From positions 67,592 through 131,591 of the forward strand of contig JACCXN010000010.1 in assembly GCA_013696965.1 (NCBI GenBank): a stretch of DNA of 64,000 bases. The letters are read 5' to 3'. Position numbers and translations under genes: made by a program. Numbering within the stretch: the first letter of the stretch is position 1; each line of letters opens with the position of its first letter. Shown here one piece after another: positions 55,362 through 64,000 of the stretch. Under the pieces are notes generated by a model that was not told the origin of the DNA, searched no databases, and worked only from the letters and a program-made list of their open reading frames with translations. The DNA comes from Bacteroidota bacterium. Lineage in GTDB: Bacteria > Bacteroidota > Bacteroidia > JACCXN01.

Positions 55362-56444
55362 TTGAAAATTCTTGACAAATATATTATCTCTAAATTCCTT
55401 GGAACATTTTTTTATGCGATTGCATTAATAATTTCCATTGCAATTATTTTTGATTTTTCTGAAAAAGTGGATGATTTCCTTCAACGGGAAGCTCCTGCAA
55501 GGGCCATTATCTTTGATTACTACTTTAATTTCATTCCTTATTTTGTAAACCTGTTTAGTCCGCTCTTTACTTTTATTGCCGTTGTTTTCTTTACTTCAAA
55601 AATGGCATCAGATACTGAGATTGTGGCCATTTTGGCAAGTGGAGTAAGTTTTAAAAGAATGTTAAGGCCATACCTGGTGGCGGCATCTGTGTTGGCAATA
55701 TTATCTTTTCTGCTTATTAACTTTATTATCCCTCCTGCAAATAAAACCAGATTAGAATTTGAGGAGCAATATATCCGTAATCCATACTTTAACAGGGAAT
55801 ATAATATCCATAGACAAATAGGTCCGGGAAATTTCATCTATTTCGAAAGTTACAATAACCAACGTAACATTGGCTATAAATTTTCTATTGAACATATTGA
55901 TAAGGAATCAGGTGAAATGAAATACAAATTAATGGCCGATGTCATTACTTGGGACACCATTATAAATAAATGGAAGCTTGAAAACTATTTTCACAGAACA
56001 ATTGATGGACTTAATGAAAATGTTGTTACAGGGCATACATTAGATACTCTTTTTAATTTTTATCCTGATGAATTCGGCAAGAGAATCAATAATATAGAAA
56101 CAATGAATTATTTTGAACTAAACGAATTCATTGAACAGGAAAAATTTAAGGGTTCTGATTATGTAGTTTATTACGAAATAGAGAAATACCAGCGCATGGC
56201 CTTGCCTTTTGCTACTTTTATTTTAACTATTATTGGCGTTTCCATTGCATCTCGTAAAGTAAGGGGCGGTATAGGTTTACATATTGGGCTTGGGTTGTTA
56301 ATCAGTTTTACCTACATATTATTTCTGCAAATTTCTACAACTTTTGCCACCAATGCCGGACTTGCACCTGTTATTGCAGTTTGGATTCCGAATATTCTCT
56401 ATATGTTTCTCGGTATTTATCTTTTAAAACAAGCACCTAAATAA
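55362..56444 (+). CDS. LptF/LptG-family permease
   Basis: 360 residues. The start is TTG 55362 (M-K-I-L-D-K-Y-I-I-S-K-F); no ATG is in frame nearby, and the opening with I-L-D-K-Y-I and the first helix is typical. Membrane helices are near 12-35, 55-78, 95-120 and then three C-terminal (about 280-358), with a periplasmic beta-jellyroll between. LptF/G form the inner-membrane part of the LPS export bridge with LptB. I cannot say whether this one is F or G. The tgt gene is 91 bases upstream. Confidence 0.88.
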   Translation: MKILDKYIISKFLGTFFYAIALIISIAIIFDFSEKVDDFLQREAPARAIIFDYYFNFIPYFVNLFSPLFTFIAVVFFTSKMASDTEIVAILASGVSFKRMLRPYLVAASVLAILSFLLINFIIPPANKTRLEFEEQYIRNPYFNREYNIHRQIGPGNFIYFESYNNQRNIGYKFSIEHIDKESGEMKYKLMADVITWDTIINKWKLENYFHRTIDGLNENVVTGHTLDTLFNFYPDEFGKRINNIETMNYFELNEFIEQEKFKGSDYVVYYEIEKYQRMALPFATFILTIIGVSIASRKVRGGIGLHIGLGLLISFTYILFLQISTTFATNAGLAPVIAVWIPNILYMFLGIYLLKQAPK

Positions 56445-56528
56445 TCGCTAAATCAAAAAGAATAGTTAAAATAAAATAGCTTTCTTTTATTTTTAAAGAC
56501 CTTTTTAACTCATTAAAATAAAAATTAA

Positions 56529-57353
56529 TTACAGCGTTTCCTCCCAAATCACATACTTTTTAAGCTCTGGATTTAGCTCAGGTTTTTCTCTGAAAAACCC
56601 ATACAAGCTACTTCCACTCCCACTCATAGCAGCATAAACAGCACCTGATAAATATAAATTTTGTTTCAATGATTGGAATTGCGGATATTTCTTAAAAATG
56701 CTTTCCTCAAAATCATTCCTGATTACTTCCTTCCAATTTTCAATTGGGGTTTCAACTATTAAGTTCTTCAACGATATATTTGGTTTTTTTGGCGTTACAC
56801 CAGAATATGCATCAACTGTGCTTATGTGTATTTTTGGATTAATCAAAACCAAGTAAAGACCTTTCAAATCAATTAACAATGGGAATATTTTTTCACCTTT
56901 TCCCTGCGCAAAAGAAATTTTATTTTCAATAAAAAAGGGAGCGTCACTTCCGGCTTGTTCAGAATAATACAACTTTTTTTCTTTGTCAAGATTTAATTCA
57001 CAAAGCGCATCAATAATTTTTATAAAGAATGCCGCATCAGAAGATCCTCCCCCCAGCCCAGCTCCCACTGGAATAATTTTATGCAAATGAATTTTTAATG
57101 CAGGAAGGTTGAAATTTATTTTCAACTTCTCGTATATTTTTACACAAATATTTTCAGAGGGATTACCAGGAATAAAAATACCAGATGTTGAAAATTCCAC
57201 GTGCTTTTCTTTACTTGCCTTATTAATAATAACCTCTAATATATCCGAAAGGCCAATGGGCAAAAACACGGTTTCAATGGTATGAAATCCATCCAGTCGC
57301 TTTTCAATTACATGCAATCCTATATTAATCTTGGCATTTGGATAAACAATCAT
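56529..57353 (-). CDS. ispE: 4-diphosphocytidyl-2-C-methyl-D-erythritol kinase
   Basis: 274 residues. A GHMP kinase of the MEP isoprenoid pathway that phosphorylates CDP-ME at the 2-OH. It begins I-V-Y-P-N-A-K-I-N-I-G-L-H with the K-I-N lysine, and has the ATP loop P-V-G-A-G-L-G-G-G-S-S-D-A-A (near 92-105) and the C-terminal M-S-G-S-G-S-S-L-Y-G-F-F. All key residues look intact. A minus-strand TAGTTTTG box at 57412-57419 may be its promoter. It is divergent from accA. Confidence 0.96.
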   Translation of the reverse strand: MIVYPNAKINIGLHVIEKRLDGFHTIETVFLPIGLSDILEVIINKASKEKHVEFSTSGIFIPGNPSENICVKIYEKLKINFNLPALKIHLHKIIPVGAGLGGGSSDAAFFIKIIDALCELNLDKEKKLYYSEQAGSDAPFFIENKISFAQGKGEKIFPLLIDLKGLYLVLINPKIHISTVDAYSGVTPKKPNISLKNLIVETPIENWKEVIRNDFEESIFKKYPQFQSLKQNLYLSGAVYAAMSGSGSSLYGFFREKPELNPELKKYVIWEETL

Positions 57354-57411
57354 AAATATTCAATTTTAAATAAAAAAGATGACTATTGTTAATATTTCTA
57401 TTGTAAAAAAA

Positions 57412-57419
57412 CAAAACTA
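57412..57419 (-). promoter_or_regulatory. Possible -7 box for ispE
   Basis: On the minus strand this reads TAGTTTTG (TAnnTTTG), about 59 bases from the ispE start, with a TTG-equivalent 13 bases away at 57433-57435. Confidence 0.33.
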
Positions 57420-57600
57420 AGTTTTAAGAATACAAATATTTGATAAATATTTAAAGGATAACTGTTTATTGGGCTTTTTTTCCTTAATTAATTTATCCAA
57501 TGCAATAGAACAAAGGCTAAAACAAATTAAAAATGAAATAAAATAATGCCCTTTTCTTATCCAAAACCAATTATCTAAACACAAATTGCCATAAATTTTG

Positions 57601-57608
57601 TAAATTTG
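57601..57608 (+). promoter_or_regulatory. Possible -7 box for accA
   Basis: TAAATTTG ends 21 bases before ATG 57630, giving a leader of about 16 bases. A TTG at 57586-57588 lies 12 bases upstream instead of the canonical spacing. Confidence 0.42.
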
Positions 57609-57629
57609 CACACTCAAATAAAAAAAAAC

Positions 57630-58586
57630 ATGGCTACTTACTTGGATTTTGAAAAACCAATTGAAAATTTAATTGAACAATTAGAGAAAGCCCGCGATAT
57701 TTCTACCAATAGTAAAGTAGACGTTTCTTCAACAATTGAAGAACTTGAAAACAAAATACAAGTTACTCAGAAAGAAATTTTTGAAAACCTTACACCTTGG
57801 CAAAGAGTTCAGGCTTCAAGACATCCTGACAGACCATATACTCTTGCATACATCAATGCAATTACTGACAATACATTTTTTGAATTACACGGTGATAGAA
57901 CTGTAAAGGATGATAAGGCAATGGTTGGAGGGTTTGGACTAATCGATGATCAAACGGTAATGTTTATTGGGCAGCAAAAAGGAATTAACACCAAAATGCG
58001 ACAATATAGAAATTTTGGTATGCCCAACCCTGAAGGTTATCGAAAGGCATTAAGGTTAATGAAATTGGCTGAGAAATTCAATAAACCTATTGTTACTTTT
58101 ATTGATACTCCAGGTGCTTATCCAGGAATTGAAGCAGAGGAACGAGGACAGGGAGAGGCAATTGCCAGAAATTTATTTGAAATGACTAAACTTAAAGTAC
58201 CGGTAATTTGTATAATTATTGGTGAAGGCGCCTCAGGTGGGGCACTTGGAATTGGAATTGGGGACAAAGTTTTAATGCTTGAAAACACTTGGTATTCTGT
58301 TATTTCTCCTGAATCCTGCTCATCAATTCTATGGAGAAGCTGGGATTTTAAGGAAAAAGCTGCGGAAAATCTAAAACTTACCGCAATGGACATGAAAAAA
58401 AATAAATTAATAGATGGAATTATTAAAGAACCTTTGGGTGGTGCGCATACCAATCAAGAAGAAATGTTCACAACTGTAAAAAAAGAGATATTAAAACATC
58501 TTTCCTCCCTTAATAAAATGAATGCTGGAGAAAGGATAAACAAAAGAATTGAGAAGTTTTGTGCTATGGGGGTAATAAATGAATAA
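57630..58586 (+). CDS. accA: Acetyl-CoA carboxylase carboxyltransferase subunit alpha
   Basis: 318 residues from ATG 57630; a TTG 8 codons earlier overlaps the promoter and is less likely. AccA and AccD move CO2 from biotin to acetyl-CoA, the first step of fatty-acid synthesis. It has an N-terminal coiled helix (about 10-45), [13 protein letters not shown] near 55-67, E-L-H-G-D-R near 86-91, and the oxyanion segments [15 protein letters not shown] (about 160-174) and [11 protein letters not shown]. Full-length for the family. accD is not in the window. A 505-base region without a gene follows. Confidence 0.97.
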   Translation: MATYLDFEKPIENLIEQLEKARDISTNSKVDVSSTIEELENKIQVTQKEIFENLTPWQRVQASRHPDRPYTLAYINAITDNTFFELHGDRTVKDDKAMVGGFGLIDDQTVMFIGQQKGINTKMRQYRNFGMPNPEGYRKALRLMKLAEKFNKPIVTFIDTPGAYPGIEAEERGQGEAIARNLFEMTKLKVPVICIIIGEGASGGALGIGIGDKVLMLENTWYSVISPESCSSILWRSWDFKEKAAENLKLTAMDMKKNKLIDGIIKEPLGGAHTNQEEMFTTVKKEILKHLSSLNKMNAGERINKRIEKFCAMGVINE

Positions 58587-59013
58587 TTGTAAATCATTTT
58601 TAAACTAAAAATCAAAATTTAATGTAAATTATATCATTCTTGATTTTTTGTTTAAATTAATGAATTCTTCTGCATTATTTAATATACTAAAGATGTAAGT
58701 TCTTTACATCTGCCTTGAAAATGTATGTTTCCACAAACTCTTTAAAGGAAATTAATAATACTTTACCTGATTATTTTCATCAGTAATTATTTGATTATTT
58801 AAAATATCATAGATAAACTTTGATTTTCATTGTTTAAATATAAAAGCACCATTTGGAATATATTTATAGATAAATAATTCCTGGTTGTTTCAAAACATGT
58901 TTTTAGTTTCATTTAGTTTATCTGTGCAAATGAAAAAATACTGAAATAAAATAATAAAGAATACCCCATTTTAAACAGTAGAAATCACAAGTAAAAATAT
59001 AAAAAAATAAAGC

Positions 59014-59071
59014 AAAACCTGTTTACAACCTGTGCGTATTATGTTGATAAGATAAACCAAACACAGGTTTT
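59014..59071. repeat. Two AACCTGT repeats facing one ACAGGTT arm upstream of dnaB
   Basis: AAAACCTGT (59014-59022) can pair with ACAGGTTTT (59063-59071), and AACCTGTG (59027-59034) with CACAGGTT (59062-59069). The two pairings share one right arm, so only one can form. It may be an operator for a dimeric regulator or an attenuator. Confidence 0.6.
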
Positions 59072-59079
59072 TAATTTAT

Positions 59080-59087
59080 TACTTTTG
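59080..59087 (+). promoter_or_regulatory. TAnnTTTG box four bases before the dnaB ATG
   Basis: TACTTTTG lies directly before ATG 59092. A start site at the usual distance would make a leaderless message. No -33 element is evident. Confidence 0.32.
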
Positions 59088-59091
59088 AATC

Positions 59092-60624
59092 ATGGAAAAC
59101 AACACCAATAAATTTCCCGAAAGAACCAGGAAACATATACGATTATCTAATGACAACGCATTTTCGGAGCTTGGAAAACTTCCACCACAAGCACGTGATT
59201 TGGAAGAAGCTGTCCTAGGAGCAATGATGCTTGAGAAGGATGCTGTAAATGATGTGATCGATATTTTAAAGCCAGAAAGTTTTTATGTTGAAGCGCATCA
59301 AAAAATATTTTCTGTTATTAGAGACCTTTTTCAGCGATCTGACCCTATTGATATTTTGACTGTTACCGCAGAATTAAGAAAACGGGCTGAGTTGGATTTT
59401 ATAGGTGGTGCTTATTATATTTCAAAACTTACTGAAAGGATTGCTTCATCGGCCAATGCTGAATTTCATGCTCGAATAATAAGTCAAAAGTTCATTCAAA
59501 GAGAATTAATACGAGTTTCTTCAGATATAATTAAAAACTCATACGATGAAACTTCTGATGTGTTTGAAATAATGGATAAGGCAGAACAATCCTTATTCGA
59601 AATTTCAGAGGGCAATTTCAGAAAAGATTTCAGTAACATGAAAGATTTAATGAGTGAGGCACTTACTCAAATAGAAATTGCCAAAACCCAAAAAGACGGT
59701 GTTAGTGGTGTTCCCTCAGGCTTTACTGAACTAGATAGGATCACTTCTGGCTGGCAACCATCTGACCTGGTAATTTTAGCTGCAAGGCCGGGTATGGGAA
59801 AAACTGCTTTTGTATTATCAATGGCACGAAATACAGCCGTTGAATTTAATAAACCAGTTGCCATCTTCTCTCTTGAAATGTCCTCCGTTCAGCTCGTTCA
59901 ACGACTCATTGCAAGTGAAACAGAACTTTCTGCTGATAAATTAAAAAAGGGGAACCTTGCCAACCATGAATGGGAACAATTGCATTCTAAGATTCAGAAT
60001 TTAACTAAAGCGCCTATTTTTATTGATGACACACCTGCTCTTTCCATTTTTGAATTGAGAGCAAAATGCCGAAGATTAAAAGCCCAGCACGATATACAAA
60101 TGGTAATAATTGATTACCTTCAGTTAATGACAGCAGGTTCAGATGGTAAAGGAAACAGAGAGCAAGAGATAAGTACCATTTCAAGAAATTTAAAAAGTAT
60201 TGCAAAAGAATTAAAAATACCAGTCATTGCATTATCACAATTAAGCAGGGCTGTTGAAACAAGAGGAGGTGATAAAAAACCACAATTATCAGATTTAAGG
60301 GAATCAGGTGCAATTGAACAGGATGCTGACATGGTATTGTTTATTTATAGACCAGAATATTATGGTTTTACTGAAGATCCCGCATCTGGGGCATCTTTAA
60401 CCGGGACAGGACAAATAATTATCGCCAAACATCGTAATGGGGCACTAGGTGATGTTAATTTACGTTTTATTGCAAATCTGGCCAAATTTACCGATATTGA
60501 ATCAGGAAACTATGATTCTCAAGCTAGAATTAGCCCTTCAAAAGATTTTGATAATCAAGGAGGGTCAAAAACTTTTTCTTCCAAACTAAATGATATGTCT
60601 GATGATGAAGAAATGCCATTTTAA
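59092..60624 (+). CDS. dnaB: Replicative DNA helicase
   Basis: 510 residues. The N-terminal domain begins with L-P-P-Q-A-R-D-L-E-E-A-V-L-G-A-M-M (30-46), the DnaB signature. The RecA-like domain has Walker A R-P-G-M-G-K-T-A (232-239), F-S-L-E-M-S and Walker B I-I-D-Y-L-Q-L-M, then L-S-Q-L-S-R-A-V-E and Q-D-A-D-M-V-L-F-I-Y-R-P-E-Y-Y. It unwinds DNA ahead of the fork as a hexamer. The C-terminal 50 residues are a disordered tail ending D-E-E-M-P-F, a common Bacteroidota form. The downstream gene overlaps it by 20 bases. Confidence 0.97.
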   Translation: MENNTNKFPERTRKHIRLSNDNAFSELGKLPPQARDLEEAVLGAMMLEKDAVNDVIDILKPESFYVEAHQKIFSVIRDLFQRSDPIDILTVTAELRKRAELDFIGGAYYISKLTERIASSANAEFHARIISQKFIQRELIRVSSDIIKNSYDETSDVFEIMDKAEQSLFEISEGNFRKDFSNMKDLMSEALTQIEIAKTQKDGVSGVPSGFTELDRITSGWQPSDLVILAARPGMGKTAFVLSMARNTAVEFNKPVAIFSLEMSSVQLVQRLIASETELSADKLKKGNLANHEWEQLHSKIQNLTKAPIFIDDTPALSIFELRAKCRRLKAQHDIQMVIIDYLQLMTAGSDGKGNREQEISTISRNLKSIAKELKIPVIALSQLSRAVETRGGDKKPQLSDLRESGAIEQDADMVLFIYRPEYYGFTEDPASGASLTGTGQIIIAKHRNGALGDVNLRFIANLAKFTDIESGNYDSQARISPSKDFDNQGGSKTFSSKLNDMSDDEEMPF

Positions 60625-61885
60625 CTTAATCAATATTTTGCTGGTTATATTTTTTATAATAATCCCTGCATTATCACAAGCTTCTTATCTTTTGTTACCA
60701 ATGGATAATGCTCAGAAAAATCATTTGAAATCTTATGGAGTTGCTTATTGGACACTAAGAAACGATATTGAGGTTCAATGGCTGCTGAATTATCGCGGTG
60801 GAAGCTTTTTAATTCAAAACCATAAGTTTATAGAAAATGAATGTATAGTAAGAGGTGTATCTTTTGAGGTAATTGCAGACGCAAGAGCAGCAAGTATTCT
60901 TAATGAAATAGCAAATGCAGAAGTAAATATGGATGCTGTAAAATTGGAAAAAGAGCCTAAAATTGCGGTTTATTCTCCTAAAACCAAACAACCTTGGGAT
61001 GATGCTGTAACCTTAGTTCTTACTTATGCCGAAATCCCTTATGATGTTATATATGATGATGAAATAATTCAAGGAAAGCTTCCATTATATGATTGGCTTC
61101 ATTTGCATCATGAGGACTTTACTGGTCAATACGGCAGATTTTATGCTTCATACAGAACATTTCCTTGGTATCAAGAACAGGAAAGGGAATTGGAAGCAAC
61201 GGCTTTAAGATTGGGATTCACTAAAGTTTCACAACTTAAATTAGGTGTTGCAAAAAAAATTAGAGATTTTACTGCTGGTGGGGGGTTTCTTTTTGCCATG
61301 TGCTCCGCTACAGACTCCTACGATATTGCATTGGCAGCAGAAGGTGTGGATATTTGCGAAACCATGTTTGATGGTGACCCTGCTGAACCTGGCTACAATT
61401 CAAAATTAAACTTTTCAAATTCTTTTGCTTTTAAAGATTATTCATTAATAACTGATCCAATGGTTTATGAATTTTCTACTATTGATGCTACCCTTATACA
61501 TACTAGAACCCCACAACATCTTGATTTGTTTACCTTATTTGAATTTTCGGCTAAATGGGATCCAATACCAACTATGCTTACTCAAAATCACGAACAAATT
61601 ATTAAAGGTTTCATGGGACAAACTACAGGATTTAATACGCAATATATAAAATCTGATGTTCTTATTCTTGGAGAAAATAAATCATTAAATTCCGCCAGAT
61701 ACATTCATGGAAGTATTGGCAAAGGAACCTGGACTTTTTATGGAGGACATGATCCGGAAGATTATCAACACTTTGTTGGTGACCCACCAACTGATTTGAA
61801 TCTACATCCAAATTCTCCTGGATACAGGCTGATTTTGAATAACATTTTATTTCCTGCTGCAAAAAAAATAAAACAAAAAACCTGA
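60605..61885 (+). CDS. Conserved Bacteroidota periplasmic protein, often misnamed asparagine synthetase B
   Basis: 426 residues from ATG 60605, inside the dnaB end; an ATG at 60590 adds five residues. Residues 1-26 are a signal peptide ending A-L-S-Q-A. The mature protein starts S-Y-L-L-L-P-M-D-N-A-Q-K-N-H-L-K and has W-L-L-N-Y-R-G-G-S-F near 63-72 and later F-A-M-C-S-A-T-D-S-Y and Y-G-G-H-D-P-E-D. I recognise this family from databases where it carries the name asparagine synthetase B, but it has no M-C-G nucleophile and no S-G-G-x-D-S PP-loop, and it is secreted, so that name is not supported. No function is known to me. It follows dnaB with a 20-base overlap, so translation is probably coupled. 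Confidence 0.78.
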   Translation: MKKCHFNLINILLVIFFIIIPALSQASYLLLPMDNAQKNHLKSYGVAYWTLRNDIEVQWLLNYRGGSFLIQNHKFIENECIVRGVSFEVIADARAASILNEIANAEVNMDAVKLEKEPKIAVYSPKTKQPWDDAVTLVLTYAEIPYDVIYDDEIIQGKLPLYDWLHLHHEDFTGQYGRFYASYRTFPWYQEQERELEATALRLGFTKVSQLKLGVAKKIRDFTAGGGFLFAMCSATDSYDIALAAEGVDICETMFDGDPAEPGYNSKLNFSNSFAFKDYSLITDPMVYEFSTIDATLIHTRTPQHLDLFTLFEFSAKWDPIPTMLTQNHEQIIKGFMGQTTGFNTQYIKSDVLILGENKSLNSARYIHGSIGKGTWTFYGGHDPEDYQHFVGDPPTDLNLHPNSPGYRLILNNILFPAAKKIKQKT

Positions 61886-61888
61886 TTG

Positions 61889-63799
61889 TTAATTATAAAA
61901 TACCCAGGATATTCCAACCCTAAAAGCTCTTTCTCCTGAAGGATATCCAGGCAATATAAAAAAATTTCTTTCCAAAAGATTTTCATTTAAATGGTCAATT
62001 TTAAAGAAAACTCTTGCCTGTTTGATTCTCATATTTACAAAAAAATCAATAAATGGATAATTCCCTTGAACATAATCATCTTGTAAAAAAAACTGACCAG
62101 TAACTGGCATGTACCGATAATTTTTAAAACTACTAAAATAAAAACCCTCTAAGCCTACTTGCAATTTTAAATCTTTATTAGAGCCAAATTCATAAAACAA
62201 GGCATTTCTTGAAATTAAATCTGGAACTCTAATTATATTGGTATTGGAAACATTCTGATAAACTAATTCAGTCAATAAATTAAATCTTTTCCATTTAAAA
62301 CTCTTTTCAGCCTTAATTATGGTCACAACACAAGGTGATTGTAATTGTTGAGGAACTGCCTGATAGTTGAAATAAATGTAATTATTAAGCAATGAGGTAC
62401 TAACAGCTGATTTAAATTTCATTTTGGGGTTTGAATATGAAATTATAGCTGTATAAAATTCATTTTTATCAAAATTATTTTCCCATTTATAATGATTCGA
62501 ATAATAACGGTTATACATAAAATAGGGACTCGAATGAACTACCCCTAAATTAAGATTAATTAAATGATTTTTTGCTGGAGAATAGTCTAATTCCCCATTT
62601 AACATATAATCCCCTTTATTGTCCCCACCAACAATATAAGAGGAGGAAACTTTCCAAAAATAATTATTTCTTTTGCTTCTATTAATACTCGATTTAAAAG
62701 TATAATTAGAGAAATAAAAATTTCTTTCTAAAAGATTTAAATAAACCTTGGAATATTGGTGTTCGAAAGAAACACTATACATTAACAATTTATTATAATC
62801 ATTCCAACCTATCTCATTCGAAACTATTTTAAATTGAGAAGAATCAAGAGTTGCAAGAGAGTCAAAATAAATGGCAGGATAATATGAGGGAATTATATTA
62901 TCATCTTTAAAAAGCATCCTGTAATCCTCTAATGAAAAAGAATGATAAAAACCTTTATTTACATTATAATTTAATACGAAAGAAGTATCAGAATCAGGCA
63001 CTGAATCAATAAAGGAAGTAAAATTATAATATTGTTTACCTTTAAAACCTTTGCTATTTCTCCTACTATAGGCTCCATTCAAATTAACATGGGTAAGCCT
63101 TGAATCATCGTCAATATAGCTTTCATCAGATAAACCACCGTTTTCTCCAGCAATCAAATTGTTATAAAAAGCATTTAAAAAGATACCATATTTTTTATTT
63201 TCAGATAAATAATTTGATCCAAAAGACATATTTGTTACATCAGACTGTTGATTTTGATAAAATCCTGATGATCTAATCTTATTGAACTGAAAACTAAAGT
63301 TCCAATCTTTAGTTATATTTTGTGTGTGGATACCTTGAAAATATTGTTCACCTTTAGATCCAACCACTAAATTAGCTTCTGTATAAGGAATTCTAGTGTT
63401 AAAAAACAAGGTGTTATAACTTGTTAATTCCCATAGCTTAAAATTGTTAATTCCAAAAGTGAATCCTAGATTAACATTAGGCCTAAAGACAAAGGAATGG
63501 TGTGCAAGACCAATGTTTCCTAAAGTATAATAAAATGCTCTATAGGCAGGATTATATCGATGAAAGAAGGAAAGAGAAGTATCTATTTCCGATTTGAAAT
63601 CGTGAGTAGTACTAAACGAAAAATCCGAATATTTGTTTATGTATGAATTATCTCTAATTTCAGGTGTTCTGATAATTTTATTTTCGAGCAATAAAAGACT
63701 ATCAGGAGCAACTTTTGGTATTGTATCAGAAAAAATGGGAGATAAAAAACCAAATAGAAGGATAAATAATGAAAATAAATCCTTTTTGCATATCTGCAT
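61889..63799 (-). CDS. Bacteroidota putative porin (outer-membrane beta-barrel)
   Basis: 636 residues. A signal-like N-terminus (basic K-K-D, then L-F-S-L-F-I-L-L-F-G-F-L) is followed by a beta-rich body: alternating aromatic strands throughout, T-L-G-N-I-G-L-A-H-H-S near 92-102, Y-T-E-A-N-L-V-V-G-S-K-G-E-Q-Y-F near 136-151, and a final V-G-I-S-W-V-F-Y-N strand with a terminal aromatic residue as expected for BAM-inserted barrels. It belongs to the Bacteroidota family annotated as putative porin, thought to sit in the outer membrane. Its substrate is unknown. It is convergent with the dnaB-linked gene, four bases away. Confidence 0.85.
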   Translation of the reverse strand: MQICKKDLFSLFILLFGFLSPIFSDTIPKVAPDSLLLLENKIIRTPEIRDNSYINKYSDFSFSTTHDFKSEIDTSLSFFHRYNPAYRAFYYTLGNIGLAHHSFVFRPNVNLGFTFGINNFKLWELTSYNTLFFNTRIPYTEANLVVGSKGEQYFQGIHTQNITKDWNFSFQFNKIRSSGFYQNQQSDVTNMSFGSNYLSENKKYGIFLNAFYNNLIAGENGGLSDESYIDDDSRLTHVNLNGAYSRRNSKGFKGKQYYNFTSFIDSVPDSDTSFVLNYNVNKGFYHSFSLEDYRMLFKDDNIIPSYYPAIYFDSLATLDSSQFKIVSNEIGWNDYNKLLMYSVSFEHQYSKVYLNLLERNFYFSNYTFKSSINRSKRNNYFWKVSSSYIVGGDNKGDYMLNGELDYSPAKNHLINLNLGVVHSSPYFMYNRYYSNHYKWENNFDKNEFYTAIISYSNPKMKFKSAVSTSLLNNYIYFNYQAVPQQLQSPCVVTIIKAEKSFKWKRFNLLTELVYQNVSNTNIIRVPDLISRNALFYEFGSNKDLKLQVGLEGFYFSSFKNYRYMPVTGQFFLQDDYVQGNYPFIDFFVNMRIKQARVFFKIDHLNENLLERNFFILPGYPSGERAFRVGISWVFYN

Positions 63800-63875
63800 C
63801 TTGATTTAATATAGTGGCTAAATTTGTTTGTAGAACGGAAAAAACAATAAATTATTTGACTAAACATGATTAAAT

Positions 63876-63904
63876 AAAAAAGCCCCAACAAAAGCTGGGG
63901 CTTT
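63876..63904 (-). terminator. Rho-independent terminator after 5S rRNA
   Basis: On the minus strand AAAGCCCCA and TGGGGCTTT pair over 9 bases with an 8-base loop (63888-63895), then a run of T. It begins about 9 bases past the end of the 5S gene and would end the rRNA operon. Confidence 0.88.
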
Positions 63905-63913
63905 AATAAAAAA

Positions 63914-64000
63914 TTGGCAACGACATACTCTCCCGGGTTTAACCCCAGTACCATCTGCGCTGGTGGGCTTAACTGCTCTGTTCGGAATGGGAAGAGGTGG
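63914..64000 (-). rRNA. rrf: 5S ribosomal RNA, 3' part
   Basis: The last 87 bases, read on the minus strand, match the 3' two-thirds of bacterial 5S rRNA: CCACCTCTTCCCATTCCGAA opens the visible part, then a segment CAGATGGTACTGGGG and the terminal helix strand near GTCGTTGCCAA. The 5' end lies beyond the window, so the rest of the rRNA operon should be to the right. The 3' end is estimated from the terminal pairing; it is uncertain by a few bases. Confidence 0.95.

Larger units (their letters stand above)
58587..59091. other. 505-base intergenic region before dnaB
   Basis: I see no gene here: reading frames are short and without recognisable content. It is very AT-rich. It holds a perfect 8-base hairpin, AGATGTAA/TTACATCT (58691-58698, 58704-58711, 5-base loop), with no T-tract after it. 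Close to dnaB there is AAAACCTGT (59014-59022), AACCTGTG (59027-59034) and their complement ACACAGGTTTT (59061-59071). A TACTTTTG box (59080-59087) is four bases before the dnaB ATG. A small RNA or control region is possible but not shown. Confidence 0.6.

Noticed and set aside
57417-57617. Minus-strand frame of 66 codons between ispE and accA
   Set aside because: No ribosome site or known family is visible, and it spans the accA promoter region. It has one hydrophobic stretch but this is expected by chance in AT-rich DNA.
1-64000. tRNA genes, insertion sequences and prophage
   Set aside because: I looked for T-arm type sequences, transposase motifs and terminal repeats and found none that hold up by eye. 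A short tRNA scan would be more decisive than my reading.

Overview
The window reads as the chromosome of an AT-rich member of the Bacteroidota, probably close to the Flavobacteriia. The evidence is type IX secretion (T9SS) C-terminal signals of both type A and type B, family markers such as DUF4783, DUF4834, the Bacteroidota putative porin and a short CarB, promoter elements of the TAnnTTTG type, and the gene neighbourhoods tgt / LptF-G permease / ispE / accA / dnaB and ddl / PASTA protein / RluA enzyme. The assignment is from sequence features only. I saw no phage, insertion sequence, CRISPR array or tRNA.

Layout. 1-6.1 kb (minus): the 5' end of an RluA pseudouridine synthase gene, a T9SS cargo protein, a PASTA protein and an unusual tandem D-Ala-D-Ala ligase. 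6.3-10.1 kb (minus): rdgB and a PKD-rich T9SS adhesin-like protein. 10.3-24.5 kb (mostly plus): a surface polysaccharide locus with a flippase, six glycosyltransferases, two asparagine synthetase-like amidotransferases, an FkbM methyltransferase and, on the other strand, a candidate polymerase. 24.8-26.6 kb: a T9SS type B protein with seven 50-residue repeats, whose signal peptide is joined to the body only through a -1 shift at a T6A tract. 26.8-32.9 kb: rlmH, a DUF4783 protein, nadC, a YihY protein and an M1 metallopeptidase. 33-36.7 kb (minus): a TRAP transporter of the TatT-associated type.

36.8-46 kb is a second envelope-polysaccharide block: flippase, FkbM methyltransferase, two glycosyltransferases, a third asparagine synthetase-like gene and a YfhO membrane protein. 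The YfhO, glycosyltransferase and amidotransferase genes are collinear with the DUF4834 gene and carB. 46.4-63.8 kb is mostly housekeeping: carB, rpmH with its own promoter and terminator, an MsbA-like exporter, rsmG, an ECF sigma factor overlapping a membrane glycosyltransferase, tgt, an LptF/G permease, ispE, accA, dnaB, a conserved periplasmic protein and a putative porin. The window ends inside a minus-strand 5S rRNA gene followed by a strong terminator.

Functionally the window is dominated by envelope building: peptidoglycan precursors, LPS or capsule assembly, lipid export, and surface proteins sent through T9SS. The points most worth a second look are the tandem Ddl with a diverged second half, the T6A frameshift in the repeat protein, the tRNA-guanine transglycosylase that has lost two zinc cysteines, the split polysaccharide locus with three amidotransferases, and the 505-base region in front of dnaB with its repeated AACCTGT motifs.
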